The notes: generated from the sequence alone by a model not told the origin. A stretch of 64,000 bases of DNA from Heterobilharzia americana (GCA_944470555.2 CALYCZ020000098.1:1-64000), one strand, 5' to 3'; shown: positions 35,324 to 45,959, counted from the stretch's first letter. Made by a program: numbers and translations.

Positions 35324-36876
35324 CTGCAGGGGGAACGTTCCCATACGCTGATGATCTTGAGGTTGTATACTCACGAACTAAGCAACACGCTATCTACTGC
35401 TCGACAGGAATTAGGTGAAGTTGCTGAGTGGTGTGACGAGTCCCATCTCCAGTTCAACATTGATAAGTGTGGTTGGCTTAGCATAGGCAGCGATAACCTA
35501 GATGTGTCTTTCGAAGTGTGTGGGCAAAAGCTACCTAGACGTTCTTCAGTGTTAGATCTTGGTCTTAGATATCCCAGTGACTTAACATTCTCCGAGCAGA
35601 CGGCTTGTATCATATCTGAGTCACGTAAACTCCTTGGATGCACCATCCATAACATTCATAGCACTGGATTAAGGGTCCTACTTTACAGAGTGAACATCCG
35701 TCCAAATTTAGAATACTGTCCGTCTATCTTAAGTGGCCTTCGTATAAGCGACAAATGAAATATTGAAGGAGTACAACGCCAGTTTACACGAAGAACACTA
35801 GGAGCTGACTGCAGCCTAAACTACATCTCCAGATGCAACATGCTAGTACTGTGACCTCTCTGGAAGAGGCGACTTAGAATGAATCTTATATTTTACTATA
35901 AACTACTTCGCAAGCAAGTGCACTTATGTGGCCCGGAAATTAAAATAGTTGTAACGTCTACTCACTATTTACGTAATCACAATCTACCAGCTGAAAATCG
36001 GTGTTGTAAGGCCAAATTGTGAGGAAACTTCTTCATCAATAAGTTCTCTCGCATCTGGAATGGACCTCCTGAGGAAATGCGTACTGCAGGCTCATTATCT
36101 GTCTTTCGTTCTGCACTTAATAAGCTCCTAACAGATGATGAGTCCATCACTCGCCTGGGCGCTATGTATACGTTCTGGGCTAATGAAAACATACTAGGAC
36201 CTCTAAATGTGTGGAGTACAGCTATCATAAATCTCAATTACTTTTTACCTCAATGGACTCATAAGGGGTGTTTGATCACTGGTCCATCTGGTCGGATTGT
36301 GCAGTACAAATACATAGTCAGTGTTCCCTTCACGTAAACTGACAAAGAATGCCCATCTAATAACTCGCGAGAGCTTCATGTAAGATAAAAAGGGAGAGTT
36401 CTTCTTATATGCGTAAACTAAAGTTTACATATATTTCGAATGACCCTAAAAAGACAAGAAAGTTCCTCCTCCCAGTTTGTTTTACGTGGTATTCCATTGT
36501 CCAGCTTCTCCCTGCGCTTTCTTTTCTCTTCTCCTTTTAGTACCAGCCTGACGAGAAAGTCCTAAGCATTAATTTGATCAGAAAGTATAAATATACTGAA
36601 AATCCTACTTTGTACGTAATATTGGAAACGGATATTAGAACTGTCCAACTGGCTCGCCTCCAACTTCCTCTTCCTTGAACAGCTCCAAAACCAACTCACC
36701 TGCCAACCAGTACCCTAGATAATACCATATACGAAACCTCAAACACAATAACTAGTCTCCAATTTCTGGTCCGTGACGAATGCAGCAGAAATCTGGATAA
36801 ACAATCCGACCCGAGAGATCACTTTACCTAACAGCAGCACATCCTTAATAATGCTATGCAACAGATTTCTCTATAA
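35319..36876 (+). mobile_element. LINE B, 3' part, plus copy
   Basis: From 35,319 it matches 63,113-64,000 almost exactly (one noted change, CACCATCCAT against CACCGTCCAT), beginning within 'FTAGGTFPYADDLEVVYS'. It has the palm end, a 135-codon frame at 35,351-35,758, and then three in-frame TGA codons (35,756; about 35,853; about 36,026) before the C-terminal 'RIWNGPPEEMRTAG' block. A 3' UTR follows to about 36,876, where the reversed tail of LINE A begins. The part beyond about 36,340 cannot be checked against the other copy, which runs off the window. Confidence 0.85.
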
Positions 36877-39800
36877 TAATAATAATAATAATAATAATAA
36901 CATATTTCATACAACAAAGGTTACATGAATACAAACCATTTTACAGGTTTGATCACTTTGGTAATGAGAGATGACTATTATGTACAATGTTATGCTATAC
37001 ATTAGATGCTGTGATTTATGGCATATAGGAGGCATGTTGAAGCAGGCTCAGTTCGAATTTGAAGATTATCCGGTCATCGTTTGAATCATCCAATATTCTT
37101 GAAGGTGAGGCCGCATCACATTCATGACCTTGGGGTGTGTGCGTTCGTCATCAGGTTTTGATGGCAATATTTCCCACTGACGAATGCGATTTGTAGGATT
37201 CCATTTGAATGCAGGACTGGTTAAGTAAATCTGAAAAGTGAATAACAAAAGCGAGCAGCAGGCGAAATTTGTAACAGGAGCACAAAAATACGCAGGAGTA
37301 GATCGACCATGATACATCTGGGTGAGTTTGTACTGACTATTAAACTTACTTGAGGAAGTGTCCAGAACCAACTGTTTAGAGGTAAGCTTAGGTGGAAGAA
37401 GATGAAGGTGCGCACGACAGTAATGAAAGTCAGTCTGAAGCTGAAGATATCACTACGAAATAGAAAGATTAGAGGATATTTGACCAGGTATTAACTTGTT
37501 ATATACCTATGTACAAGCGTATGATGAAGTTATAAACATTTAGGTGAAATTCGTGGGTTTTTTTTTGTTCTTCGGACCACCACCCTTTATCTGGTCACGA
37601 GGGGATGATCATGGTGTTGCCTGTTGAGTATTACCATATCGGGTCTACCGAAACTATGTTGGTGCAGAGTACTTAGATGTAAGTACTGATGACAAAGGGC
37701 AAATAATAAAGAGTTGCATGCTATGAAAATGCACCGACAGACAGTTCTTTTATCTTTTCGGAGTAGAGAGATTACTTTAAGGGGCGATTTTTAGGAAATA
37801 GGTGTTAAGTCGTGAGATCGGTTAGGTTGTGAAGAAAAGTAGGTTACATTTGAGTATCTAATAAGTTCACTGTAGCATATCGTGTCGCACTCCGCTTCCT
37901 GTTCACTCTTGGTCATTTTTTTTTCAAAGAAATTAGATCTTAACTTAACTATTGCGTTTAGTTTTCGGCATTGTATACTTATGTCATTGCTGTTAGTCTC
38001 CCTTGAGTCTAGGTACCAGTAGTACCTTAGTGCATGGCATTACCGTTTGTGGTTTGGCCGTCAACGAATTGATGAGATTCGTTAGATAGGAGGAATTTAC
38101 TAAGTAGTCGTTGAAACTGGCCGAGCGAACGGCATGCTCGTATAGGAGCGGGAAGTTTGTTCCACAGCATACTGTATTGCGTTATGAAAAACCTACATCG
38201 AAGTTTTGAGCGATACTTATTTATTGGGATGATGTTCTCGCTATTACGCAGATTATATGCCTGTGTTGTTTTAAAAGTGACAGCACATTTCGTTTTAGGG
38301 TTTGTAAATAAAAGACGAAAAAGAAGTGTTAAGTTGAGCTTCAGGCGTCTCAGCCAGAGTGATTCTAGTCCTAGTTTTTTGCATCTTGCTTCGTAAGGAA
38401 GTCCTTCGTTATGTATTAGTAGGCGCCGAGTAAAGTTCCGTTGAATGTTCTCTACTCGAATTCTGTCCGACACATTCATGCTACCATAGATAACGGTGCA
38501 GTACTCTAATATTGGGCGAACCATAGCCTTGTACAGTATAAGTTTTGCCTCAGGTATGAGTATGTTTCTGTGTAGAAGACCGATGAGTCTTCTGCCCTTG
38601 GAAACTACTGAGTCTGCATACTCCGTAAAAGTCAAACTTCTGGAGTAAGTGATTCCGAGGTCTTTCACAGTGTTGTATACCTGCAGTGCAATATCACCCA
38701 AGTGTAGCGTTACTTCTGGGTGGGATTTATTGAAATGGAGGATGCCACTTTTATTTGGGTTTAGAGGGAGCTGCCAGGTCTCGCTCCATATGAATATCCT
38801 CTTCAGATCTTCTTGTATTTGAGAGAAACCCTGTGTTAGTGCTGCAGGAGAAAAGCTGTAGACTATCTTCAAGTCGTCAGCGAAAAGGTAGGGTATGCCA
38901 TTTCGGATAACACTGCAGATATCGTTTACATAGATTAGGAAAAGTATCGGTCCTAGCACACTACCCTGGACGACACCACTTTGTATAAGTCTAGGGGTGG
39001 AGTAGCAATTACTGAATTTTACTACTTGGAAGCGACCCTCTAAAGATGTTCTGAGCCAGGACAGTAACGGGTCTCGGAAACCATATGATTGCAACTTAGT
39101 GACCAGGCGTTTGTGAGGCACCTTATCGAATGCTTGCTTGAAGTCTAAGAAAAGGGTAGTTACAAATAGGCCTTGGTCACGCTTGCTTGTAACGTTGTCT
39201 AGATAGTCAAGATAGCTTGTAGTGCATGACCGGCCTTTCAAGAATCCATGTTGTGCTGGTGAGAGTAATTGGTTAGTCGTCATATAGTCGACAACTGCTT
39301 TCACAATCACCTTTTCCATAGTCCTGGATACTACTGACGTGATGTTTATAGGTCGGTAGTTTTCTATATTAGATGTTGGTCCACATTTATGCTTAGGACA
39401 TATGTATGATAGTTTCCAGTTCTCAGGGTAATTGCCACTGGAGAGGGACGTATTAAAGAGCTTCAAGAGAATCAGCGGTATATCTTCGCCACCTCTTTTT
39501 AACAAGATGGTTGGAATTCCATCAGGCCCCGCACTGTATGAGGTTCGAAGTGATGCTATAGCTAGAGAAATGTTTTGTTTAGAGAAGAGCACTGTACTTA
39601 TGGAGTGAGTTGGTGTTGACGGTGCACCAATGACTTTTATTTCGTCCTCTTGTGTAAAGCAGCTAGCAAACTGGTAACCGAACAGCTCGCTGATTTGTAG
39701 TGGGTTATCGTAGAGGATGCCGTTGTCCATGATTAAACTAGGGGTACTATTTCTGGAGCTACTTATCCGGGTTTTCATCAGTCTCACTAGTGCTTCTGTA

Positions 39801-40633
39801 TTACTAGTTTTACTACATTGGATGCGTTCTTGTTTAACGGCTTCTATTACTCTTTCTGCCTTGAATGTGTCGTATGTGTCTTTGAGTGTGACAAGCGACG
39901 AAAAGTCATTCGACTTATAGTACTCTCTGACATGGTTTCGCATGCGGATGCGTACTTTCTTTGGTATATAGTCAGCTCTGTTTTTCTTAATTTCTCTTCG
40001 GAGCGGTGGAGCAACATAGTCTTGAGCTGTGCCTATATATTCATAGAATAGATCACAGAGTTCTTTGGCTGAACTGTTGGTAAAGTAGGGGCTCCAATCT
40101 AGGCAGCGCAGAAACGATTGTAGTTCGTCCCATTTGGCATACTTGTAATTTCTAGTTAGTACTGTTCCTGACTTTTGGGCCACTTTTGTGCTGGTTATAT
40201 TGAAGTATCCATATACAACCTTGTGATCGCTACCTGGAAGTTGTGTACCCACTTGGAGTTTTGTGGGTGTGGTTCCGTTTGTGAAGACTAGGTCCAGGAC
40301 ACTATTGTACCTGGTAGGGTGTTCCACATGTTGTTGCCAACCCTCTGTTTCAAGAATGCTTATGAATTTATCAAAGCGCTCTGGATAGCTAATTGGTCGC
40401 CACTTTATATCTGGCATGTTAAAGTCACCACATATAATTTTCGCTGTGTGTGGTAGTGTTGCCACACGGGCGAACACGCTTGTTAGCTTGTCGTCGTATT
40501 CGACTGAGGAGGAAGGGGGCCGGTAAATGCATCCTATTAGGAGGGAAGTGGAGCGAGTAAGTTTTGCGATAATCCATACTGAGTCGTCAATCTCGTTTAG
40601 CTCAGATGTAGGGCACTGCGGCACTACGGTCAC
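36877..40633 (-). mobile_element. CR1-like LINE A, minus copy with complete 3' end
   Basis: Reading on the minus strand: an 868-codon frame (40,633-38,027), a 3' UTR of about 1.1 kb, and a (TTA)n tail (36,900-36,877). It begins inside the endonuclease domain at the join to LINE B (40,622-40,633), so the N-terminal endonuclease part and ORF1 are absent. Bases 37,089-39,171 form an inverted repeat with 33,251-35,323. Confidence 0.9.
38027..40633 (-). CDS. LINE A polyprotein: endonuclease C-terminal half and reverse transcriptase
   Basis: An 868-codon uninterrupted frame. Residues 1-150 are the apurinic-type endonuclease from its middle on ('GDFNMPDIKW' at 69-78, 'PGSDHKVVYGYFN' at 133-145). 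A linker follows to about 365. RT runs from 'GPDGIPTILL' (369) through 'NYRPINITSV', 'QHGFLKGRSC', 'LDFKQAFDKV' (about 495-504), 'QGSVLGPILF' and the catalytic 'FADDL' (584-588) to the C-terminal region. In CR1 elements this protein nicks the target and copies the element RNA. The absence of stops or frameshifts over 2.6 kb shows recent insertion. The apparent GTG start (40,633) lies at the join to LINE B, so the natural N-terminus is missing. Confidence 0.92.
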   Translation of the reverse strand: MTVVPQCPTSELNEIDDSVWIIAKLTRSTSLLIGCIYRPPSSSVEYDDKLTSVFARVATLPHTAKIICGDFNMPDIKWRPISYPERFDKFISILETEGWQQHVEHPTRYNSVLDLVFTNGTTPTKLQVGTQLPGSDHKVVYGYFNITSTKVAQKSGTVLTRNYKYAKWDELQSFLRCLDWSPYFTNSSAKELCDLFYEYIGTAQDYVAPPLRREIKKNRADYIPKKVRIRMRNHVREYYKSNDFSSLVTLKDTYDTFKAERVIEAVKQERIQCSKTSNTEALVRLMKTRISSSRNSTPSLIMDNGILYDNPLQISELFGYQFASCFTQEDEIKVIGAPSTPTHSISTVLFSKQNISLAIASLRTSYSAGPDGIPTILLKRGGEDIPLILLKLFNTSLSSGNYPENWKLSYICPKHKCGPTSNIENYRPINITSVVSRTMEKVIVKAVVDYMTTNQLLSPAQHGFLKGRSCTTSYLDYLDNVTSKRDQGLFVTTLFLDFKQAFDKVPHKRLVTKLQSYGFRDPLLSWLRTSLEGRFQVVKFSNCYSTPRLIQSGVVQGSVLGPILFLIYVNDICSVIRNGIPYLFADDLKIVYSFSPAALTQGFSQIQEDLKRIFIWSETWQLPLNPNKSGILHFNKSHPEVTLHLGDIALQVYNTVKDLGITYSRSLTFTEYADSVVSKGRRLIGLLHRNILIPEAKLILYKAMVRPILEYCTVIYGSMNVSDRIRVENIQRNFTRRLLIHNEGLPYEARCKKLGLESLWLRRLKLNLTLLFRLLFTNPKTKCAVTFKTTQAYNLRNSENIIPINKYRSKLRCRFFITQYSMLWNKLPAPIRACRSLGQFQRLLSKFLLSNESHQFVDGQTTNGNAMH

Positions 40634-42240
40634 TAAGAAATGATTTTAGCCAATGAAGTAAAGGGTCATGGATGCCAATCGATTGCAGCTTATCAAAGAG
40701 AATACTGTGTGGCGCCCTATCAAATGTCTTTGATATATCCAAGTATAGAAGGTCAGATATTTTCTTAAGTGACGAGCAAGCATTAATAAGTAGAAGCTTA
40801 AAAAGGCTACTGTAGCCTGCAAAGTAACTCACTAGGTCTCTTAAGCCTCGGTGAGCGGAAGAATTTCTGGTATCCAGTTCGCTAGACGATGCACTACCTA
40901 CGTCTCGGACGTGACAGTACTCAACAGTGGGGTGTGACTGGTGAGCTCCTGTCCCTTACAAGCATGTGATTACTAAGTTTCTCACGGCACTTATAGGTTG
41001 TTAACGTGCACCTCTTCTTTACTGTTGGCGTAAGGTATGGTTTGTGACCGGTGTAAGTCGAGGAATTTGGTTTCAGCCCTGTGTTATCAGGGGGTTGAAC
41101 GAGCCTAAACACCATGGGTCGCACATATTGTGCGGGATTCGAAAAAAAACTTTGGTAGGGTTCATAAGTGGGGAAGTTTCCGGCAGGGGTTGCACATCTG
41201 TTTTCAAAGTATTGACTAGGATTATTATGATGCACAGCTGGACAGTGGTTAGGTGTTTGTGGTATGTAGGACATTTGAGCGTTCGGTACGCTACTCGGCA
41301 CCACGTTATGCCCCCTGTGATTAAAGGGGCGTGGTCCGAAGGAGTGTCTCGTGCAATGCAACCCTGAGTTGTCGTGGTATTCATTTCTGAAAGAAGGGGT
41401 TTGACGGAGAACCTTCCCCTTGGGTTTGCGTATTGACGATGCCTTAGCTATGAAATATTCTTCGTCATTAGAAAACATGCGCCTCAAATGGTCCTTCAAG
41501 AACGTTCTAGCTTTATATGGTGACGTTTCACCTGTGCTTCTGAGTTTTCTTTCACCCAGCGGGCTTCAATTTATGGTGACCTTAGGGGGACGTTGCAATG
41601 GCTTTCTTTTTACGAGTAACTGAAGGATCAGGTCCACTTGTAGCTAGGTTTGATTGAAACCGTTGTACCGAGGGAGAGGTACATTCAACAGAATTACCGA
41701 CCACGTCAACACTTTCTGATGGTCTGTTCGTGCACACGGCAGCCTCTGTGTTTGAAGGTGATGAAGTGGTTGGACCATTCTTTTTTTGTTTTCTGCGTTG
41801 GCACGCGGTCTTGTCTTGCACAATAGCAATATTTTTAAAGCTGCTATGTAACCTTATGTGGTCTTGAAGCTTAATAAACTTTTGGCATCAAATGAAGTGG
41901 TGAACTTGAAGGTCATGAGGCAGCCAGACTGCACTAACCTTTTGCGGAGGCGCTTACAGTCACAGTGTATTCCTGTCATACCGCATGGGTTTAATACCTT
42001 TGTCTTAAATCCATCCAAGGGTAGGGTATCAGGTATGTTATAAACGATGGCCTGTCAGGAAGGCGATAGTCTCTTCACCACCTCCGTTGCCAAGTTTTCT
42101 GCTTTCACCACATGGTCTTCAACTAAATTTTAGAGCTTCCCTAGAAGATATGCTAATGGATGGAAATCCTCAACTATTCTCCGGATTTCTTCTATCATGG
42201 TTCCAATGCTACCAGTTTCTTTCCTGGACAGCATGAGTGC
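40622..42240 (-). mobile_element. LINE B, 5' part, minus copy
   Basis: From about 42,205 down to the join at 40,633 this matches 61,415-63,005 essentially base for base, including ORF1 remnants, the 192-codon frame and the RT block 'LLYLDISKTFDRAPHSILFD'. It breaks after 'KSFLSDR', where LINE A begins. Above about 42,205 similarity to the other copy drops sharply but is still recognisable to about 42,240. Confidence 0.85.
40921..41499 (-). CDS. LINE B ORF1-like protein, 192 codons
   Basis: Identical in translation to 62,123-62,701. It begins MKDHLRRMFSNDEEYF and is rich in Pro, Asn, His and Ser, with a Cys/His-containing end (RCTLTTYKCREK). Upstream, on other frames, lie remnants of a typical CR1-type ORF1 RRM-like segment ('QAIVYNIPDTLPLDGFKTKVL', 'RLRKRLVQSGC'). 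Proteins of this kind bind element RNA. The stretch is probably the C-terminal part of ORF1 after a frameshift. The function is inferred from position and upstream motif only. Confidence 0.5.
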   Translation of the reverse strand: MKDHLRRMFSNDEEYFIAKASSIRKPKGKVLRQTPSFRNEYHDNSGLHCTRHSFGPRPFNHRGHNVVPSSVPNAQMSYIPQTPNHCPAVHHNNPSQYFENRCATPAGNFPTYEPYQSFFSNPAQYVRPMVFRLVQPPDNTGLKPNSSTYTGHKPYLTPTVKKRCTLTTYKCREKLSNHMLVRDRSSPVTPHC

Positions 42241-42689
42241 ATTCGCTTACAGAGTAGTTTATAATAAAGTAGATTATTTCTAAGTCGGCTCTTACGGAGA
42301 GGTTCCAGTCCTAGTATGATGCATCTGGAGATGTAATCAAGGTTGCAGATTGCTTACGAGTTTCAGTCGTTTCCACTCATCGTTCAGGAATCAATTATTA
42401 TTGTTAATCTCTTTTCACAATAAACTGGCACCGAAATCGTACAATATTCGGACAGAAAGTGAAAGGCGAAACTAGGAAGGACATCTTCACATTAGCCATT
42501 ATGAAAGTGGTAGTTACTGAGCAACACCCCTTAAGAAACTTCCCTGGAAGAACACCGAAACTCTTTGAAAGAGATGTTGAAGAAAACCTGCGTAAACGTA
42601 TTGGCAAGGAAGAAGAAATAAGAAAATTAATGGGTCTTGACGGACTCATGGAAGCTGATAGAGCTAAGAGACGGAGATGGTGAAGCAGA
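42241..42689. other. Unassigned; possible upstream RTE sequence
   Basis: The plus frame 42,459-42,683 (ERDVEENLRKRIGKEEE) is charged and open but not recognised. It runs directly into RTE linker sequence and could be decayed endonuclease-to-RT linker. Confidence 0.35.
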
Positions 42690-43490
42690 TGAACCGATGC
42701 AGTGCAGTGCAAGAATTAACAACGAAAGAGGAACTGAACACAAACTATAAAACACTGGACAAAGAAGAGCAAGCAGAAAGACAAAAGACATTCCTGCGGC
42801 ACACTTGGAGATGAAGCAGAACATGCTGCAGTTAGGCGAGATCTGACAACATCATATCAAATAGCCAGGTTACTATCTGGGAAGAGATCAACACAGATGA
42901 GTCCAATGAAAGATAATCAAAGAAACTTAGATACCAAAGAGGGCTAGTCACTTCAAAAAACTCTTGGATCGACCACCACCTGCAACTCGGGTTGAGGTCT
43001 GCTTCACTCAGCATAAAGCGTAAACAGGATCCAGATTTTGAATACCAATGTTGAGTCAGTGCTTCTGTATAGTTCAGAAACCTGGCGCAGTACGAAAATC
43101 ATTTCCGACAAACTACAGGCATCTATCAACAGCTGCCTACATTCGTTGCTGAACATCAGTTCGCCAAAAAGTATCAGCAACAAGGAACTTTACGAACGAG
43201 CTAACTAAGAACTTATCGTTGAACAAATATGAAGGAGAAAGTGGAGATGGATCAGGCATAGACCGAGAAAACCATTCGGAGACACCACGCGCCAAGCCAT
43301 CTAGTGGAATCCACTGCAGAGTTGTGCTTCCCACTCGAAAGTGATATGGATGAGATCATGTGAGGAAGAAATGAAAACTTGTGGGCAGTCGTGGTGCCAT
43401 GTTCAAAAGACTGCAGAGAACGAAGTGCGATGAGAGCGTGCTGCTAAACCCTTATCTTCCATCAAGAACACACAGAACAAATAAAAATAA
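42690..43490 (+). mobile_element. RTE-clade LINE copy R3, RT deleted
   Basis: First comes the charged linker between endonuclease and RT ('DEAEHAAVRRDLTTSYQIARLLSGKRS' in pieces, 42,810-42,890; then 'MSPMKDNQRNLDTKEG'). From about 43,005 it jumps to the 3' region shared with R1, R2 and R4 (AGCATAAAGCGTAAACAGGA, CAACAGCTGCCTAC, the 'GDTTRQA' block). It ends near 43,490 with CAAATAAAAATAAT. The entire RT is missing. Confidence 0.75.
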
Positions 43491-43559
43491 TGCGTAATTG
43501 ATAATGCTGCATGCTTCAATGTGAATTCTATGTGAGAAAATCCGTCGCCATTGGATAAT

Positions 43560-44125
43560 GGTCCCTCAAACGTTTATTTCTTCGTGCCGCAACAACCAAT
43601 CCTCATGACTTGCATCTGAATGGCTGTGTGGAGTTACACTACAAGTGGCAATTGCGTGGACTTGTATGTTCGCGTGGATTATATGGTTATGCTAACACTT
43701 ACCGTTATCCGAAATCGATGAAGTGAGTTTTCGTTGGCCAACAATACTATAAACATGTGAACCGATGTTAAAATGAACGTTTGTCTGACAAAGCACAGAA
43801 CCATACCGCCAGGTTAACCATCTGGGTCACATGCACTGCGGACGTCGAATATTATACGATTTCGGTGCCACTTTATTGTGAAAAAAGAGTAGTCAGTGGA
43901 GAAAACCGAAACTCATGGACAATCTGTATGTACTGTGAGGTGATATTTCCCTGTTCTTTTATAACCAGCAGTCACTTTTGATATCATGATAAACCTTCTG
44001 TATCTTTCAGAACAGCTCAATTAATGGGGATTTCTCCACCATTATCAATTTGATGATGCATGTAAACTGGCTTCTCGTGTTAGTTCTTAATTTGACGACA
44101 GAAGATTTATTTAATGGCTTCGCTT
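43560..44125 (+). repeat. Repeat E, copy 1
   Basis: Bases 43,708-43,988 match 57,557-57,835 almost perfectly, and 43,989-44,118 match the following 57,836-57,960 at only about 75%. An open frame (43,781-43,981; SVPLYCEKRVVSGENRN) is shared by both copies but resembles nothing I know. Its left end is uncertain. It adjoins the gypsy LTR at 44,144. Confidence 0.6.
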
Positions 44126-44143
44126 CTTTTGGCAGTGGAATGA

Positions 44144-44492
44144 TGTTTGAGAATTGTCCTGGTGCGAACTTGACAAACGCAGAGGCCAATCACTAATTAT
44201 TCGTACTTGCTATATACCCATGAATACGAGACCAAGAAGAGAACACAATAGTGTAGTCAGAATGAAATAGTATATTTGTGAGGTCGTGATAAGATACCGA
44301 TGTGTCGTAACTAACTGGCTAGAGGGTCGGTCACGAGGAGTGCAACGTAACACTCCAGCGTGCCCAATGGCGAAGATGCTTGACTGGGTGCCTTCAGCTT
44401 AGCGAGTCCAGTTAAACTGCGAAGGTGAGCATCAATGTTGAATCTCGTCGAACCGTAGGCTATTGATTCTAGCGAAGTGTGTGGCGCTACAG
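44144..44492 (-). repeat. Ty3/gypsy LTR, 3' copy
   Basis: Minus strand, starting TGTAGCGCCACACACTTCGC and ending near TTCTCAAACA. It matches 50,035-50,381 in the same orientation with few differences. It contains a TATA-like GGGTATATAGCAAG in its second half, as promoters in LTRs do. It is preceded on the minus strand by a purine-rich AGGTGGAGAGTGATC, a plausible polypurine tract. Exact ends are inferred. Confidence 0.7.
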
Positions 44493-44989
44493 ATCACTCT
44501 CCACCTAGTGGGTTCGTGAAGACTCTGAGAAAATGTCAGCCGGGAGTGAAAATGCGATGGTTTCTCCACTGGTGAAACCCTTCCGATGGGTTCACAGCGA
44601 GTAGTGGCCCCTGATTGTCCGAACTTACTCCAGGGTTTGTTACGAAGGAAAGAATACGATTAATCAAATTGTAAGCCGATCGCGATTCCGCGTCTTCTGA
44701 CATTCCATTCAGTGTTCATTGCACCTGGAATAGGAACATAGGTCTTTAATGGCGCCGAATTGTTTCGTGAAAATGGAAAACCTTTATGCATAAATATATC
44801 GAAAACTGATTTTATGCCTATTTCTATTTTGTTTTTTGGAAGAGTATGATTAATTGTTCGCAAGAAAATGGCACGAAAAGTTGAAATGTGGGAGAATTCT
44901 CTCATTCTCGGTAAAAATGGTGCCCCGAAAGAAAATTGAATTTAGACATGGTTGGCACATTTTAATTTTTGCTACTTAGTTGAATGTCT

Positions 44990-45959
44990 TCAGATACTCC
45001 GAGAACATGAAGGTTCGACCTGATCGTGTTTCTTGTTGCACCGGTGGTTGTAGTATCTGTGCATTACCAGGCACATCGTCAAGAAGTTCGACAATAGGGC
45101 CATCCGCCGGTCGGCTATAGTGAGCGGGAACGTCACTTGTGATGGGTTGCCTTCGGAATAAGCTGGTTTCAAACGGTCGATACTAACAACATCACGCCAA
45201 TTTCGCCCGATTATATGGAATTTCTCATGCCGCTTGATCACTTTGAATGGTCCATCTTAAGGTGGTTCAAGTGGTCAGCGAACGGCATCGTAGCGAATGA
45301 ACACGTGTGATGTCTTTTGTAAAACGGGGTGAACGAAGGCATCAGTCGTTTGAGGTCTAACAGAAGTAGAGCTAACTGAACTTATCGCGTTTGTAAGCCT
45401 GGTCACGTAAGATGTCCTGTCGAAAACATGTCTGAAAGTTGAGGGGGAAACAAACCCACCTGGTAGGCGAAGAACAGTCCAGCAGACGAGTTCTGCAGAG
45501 GTACATCTAGCATCAGCTTTCAACGCGTTACGAACGCCTGGTAGGACTAGAGGTAGAGCCTTGTTCCACTGAGGTATGTTTGCAGCTGAAAGGGAAGCTC
45601 TCAGCTGTCGATGGAGACGCTCTATCATGCCATTTGCTCGTGGATGGTGGGCTGTCGTTCTGAACCGAGTGCAGCCTAAAAGTGCAGTTAAAGCGTGAAA
45701 CAATACACACTCGAGTTGGCGCCTACAGTCAGTTGCTACATCACGAGGACATCCAAAGTTCGCGACCATCTTTTAACGAAAACACTAGCTACAGTTTCAG
45801 CAGTAATATCCTTAATAGGTACTGCCTCTGGCTATCGTGTGAAGCGATCGACACAGGTGGGAAGGTAAGCGCATCCGTTAGATTCTGATGGAGGTCCCAC
45901 AATGTAAATAACTATTTTATTCTCATATTAGTATTTTGAGTTGAGAGAAGCCGGTCCAC
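44990..45959 (-). pseudogene. Gypsy integrase core and C-terminal domain
   Basis: Minus strand. It resumes after the insertion with 'IVGPPSESNGCAYLPTCVDR' in pieces, 'PEAVPIKDITAETVASVFV', a frameshift, then the 164-codon frame 45,769-45,275: 'NFGCPRDVATDCRRQLEC' (second catalytic Asp), 'HHPRANGMIERLHRQLRAS' (catalytic Glu), 'PLVLPGVRNALKADARCTSAELV'. A second frame (45,241-44,990) gives 'IIGRNWRDVVSIDRLKPAY', the usual C-terminal end in CsRn1-type elements. The wording resembles Boudicca/CsRn1 integrases. Frameshifts make it inactive. Confidence 0.85.

Noticed and set aside
41073..41384. Frames overlapping the LINE B 192-codon frame on both strands (also at 62,238-62,578)
   Set aside because: They are repeated only because the DNA is repeated; their composition is not protein-like.
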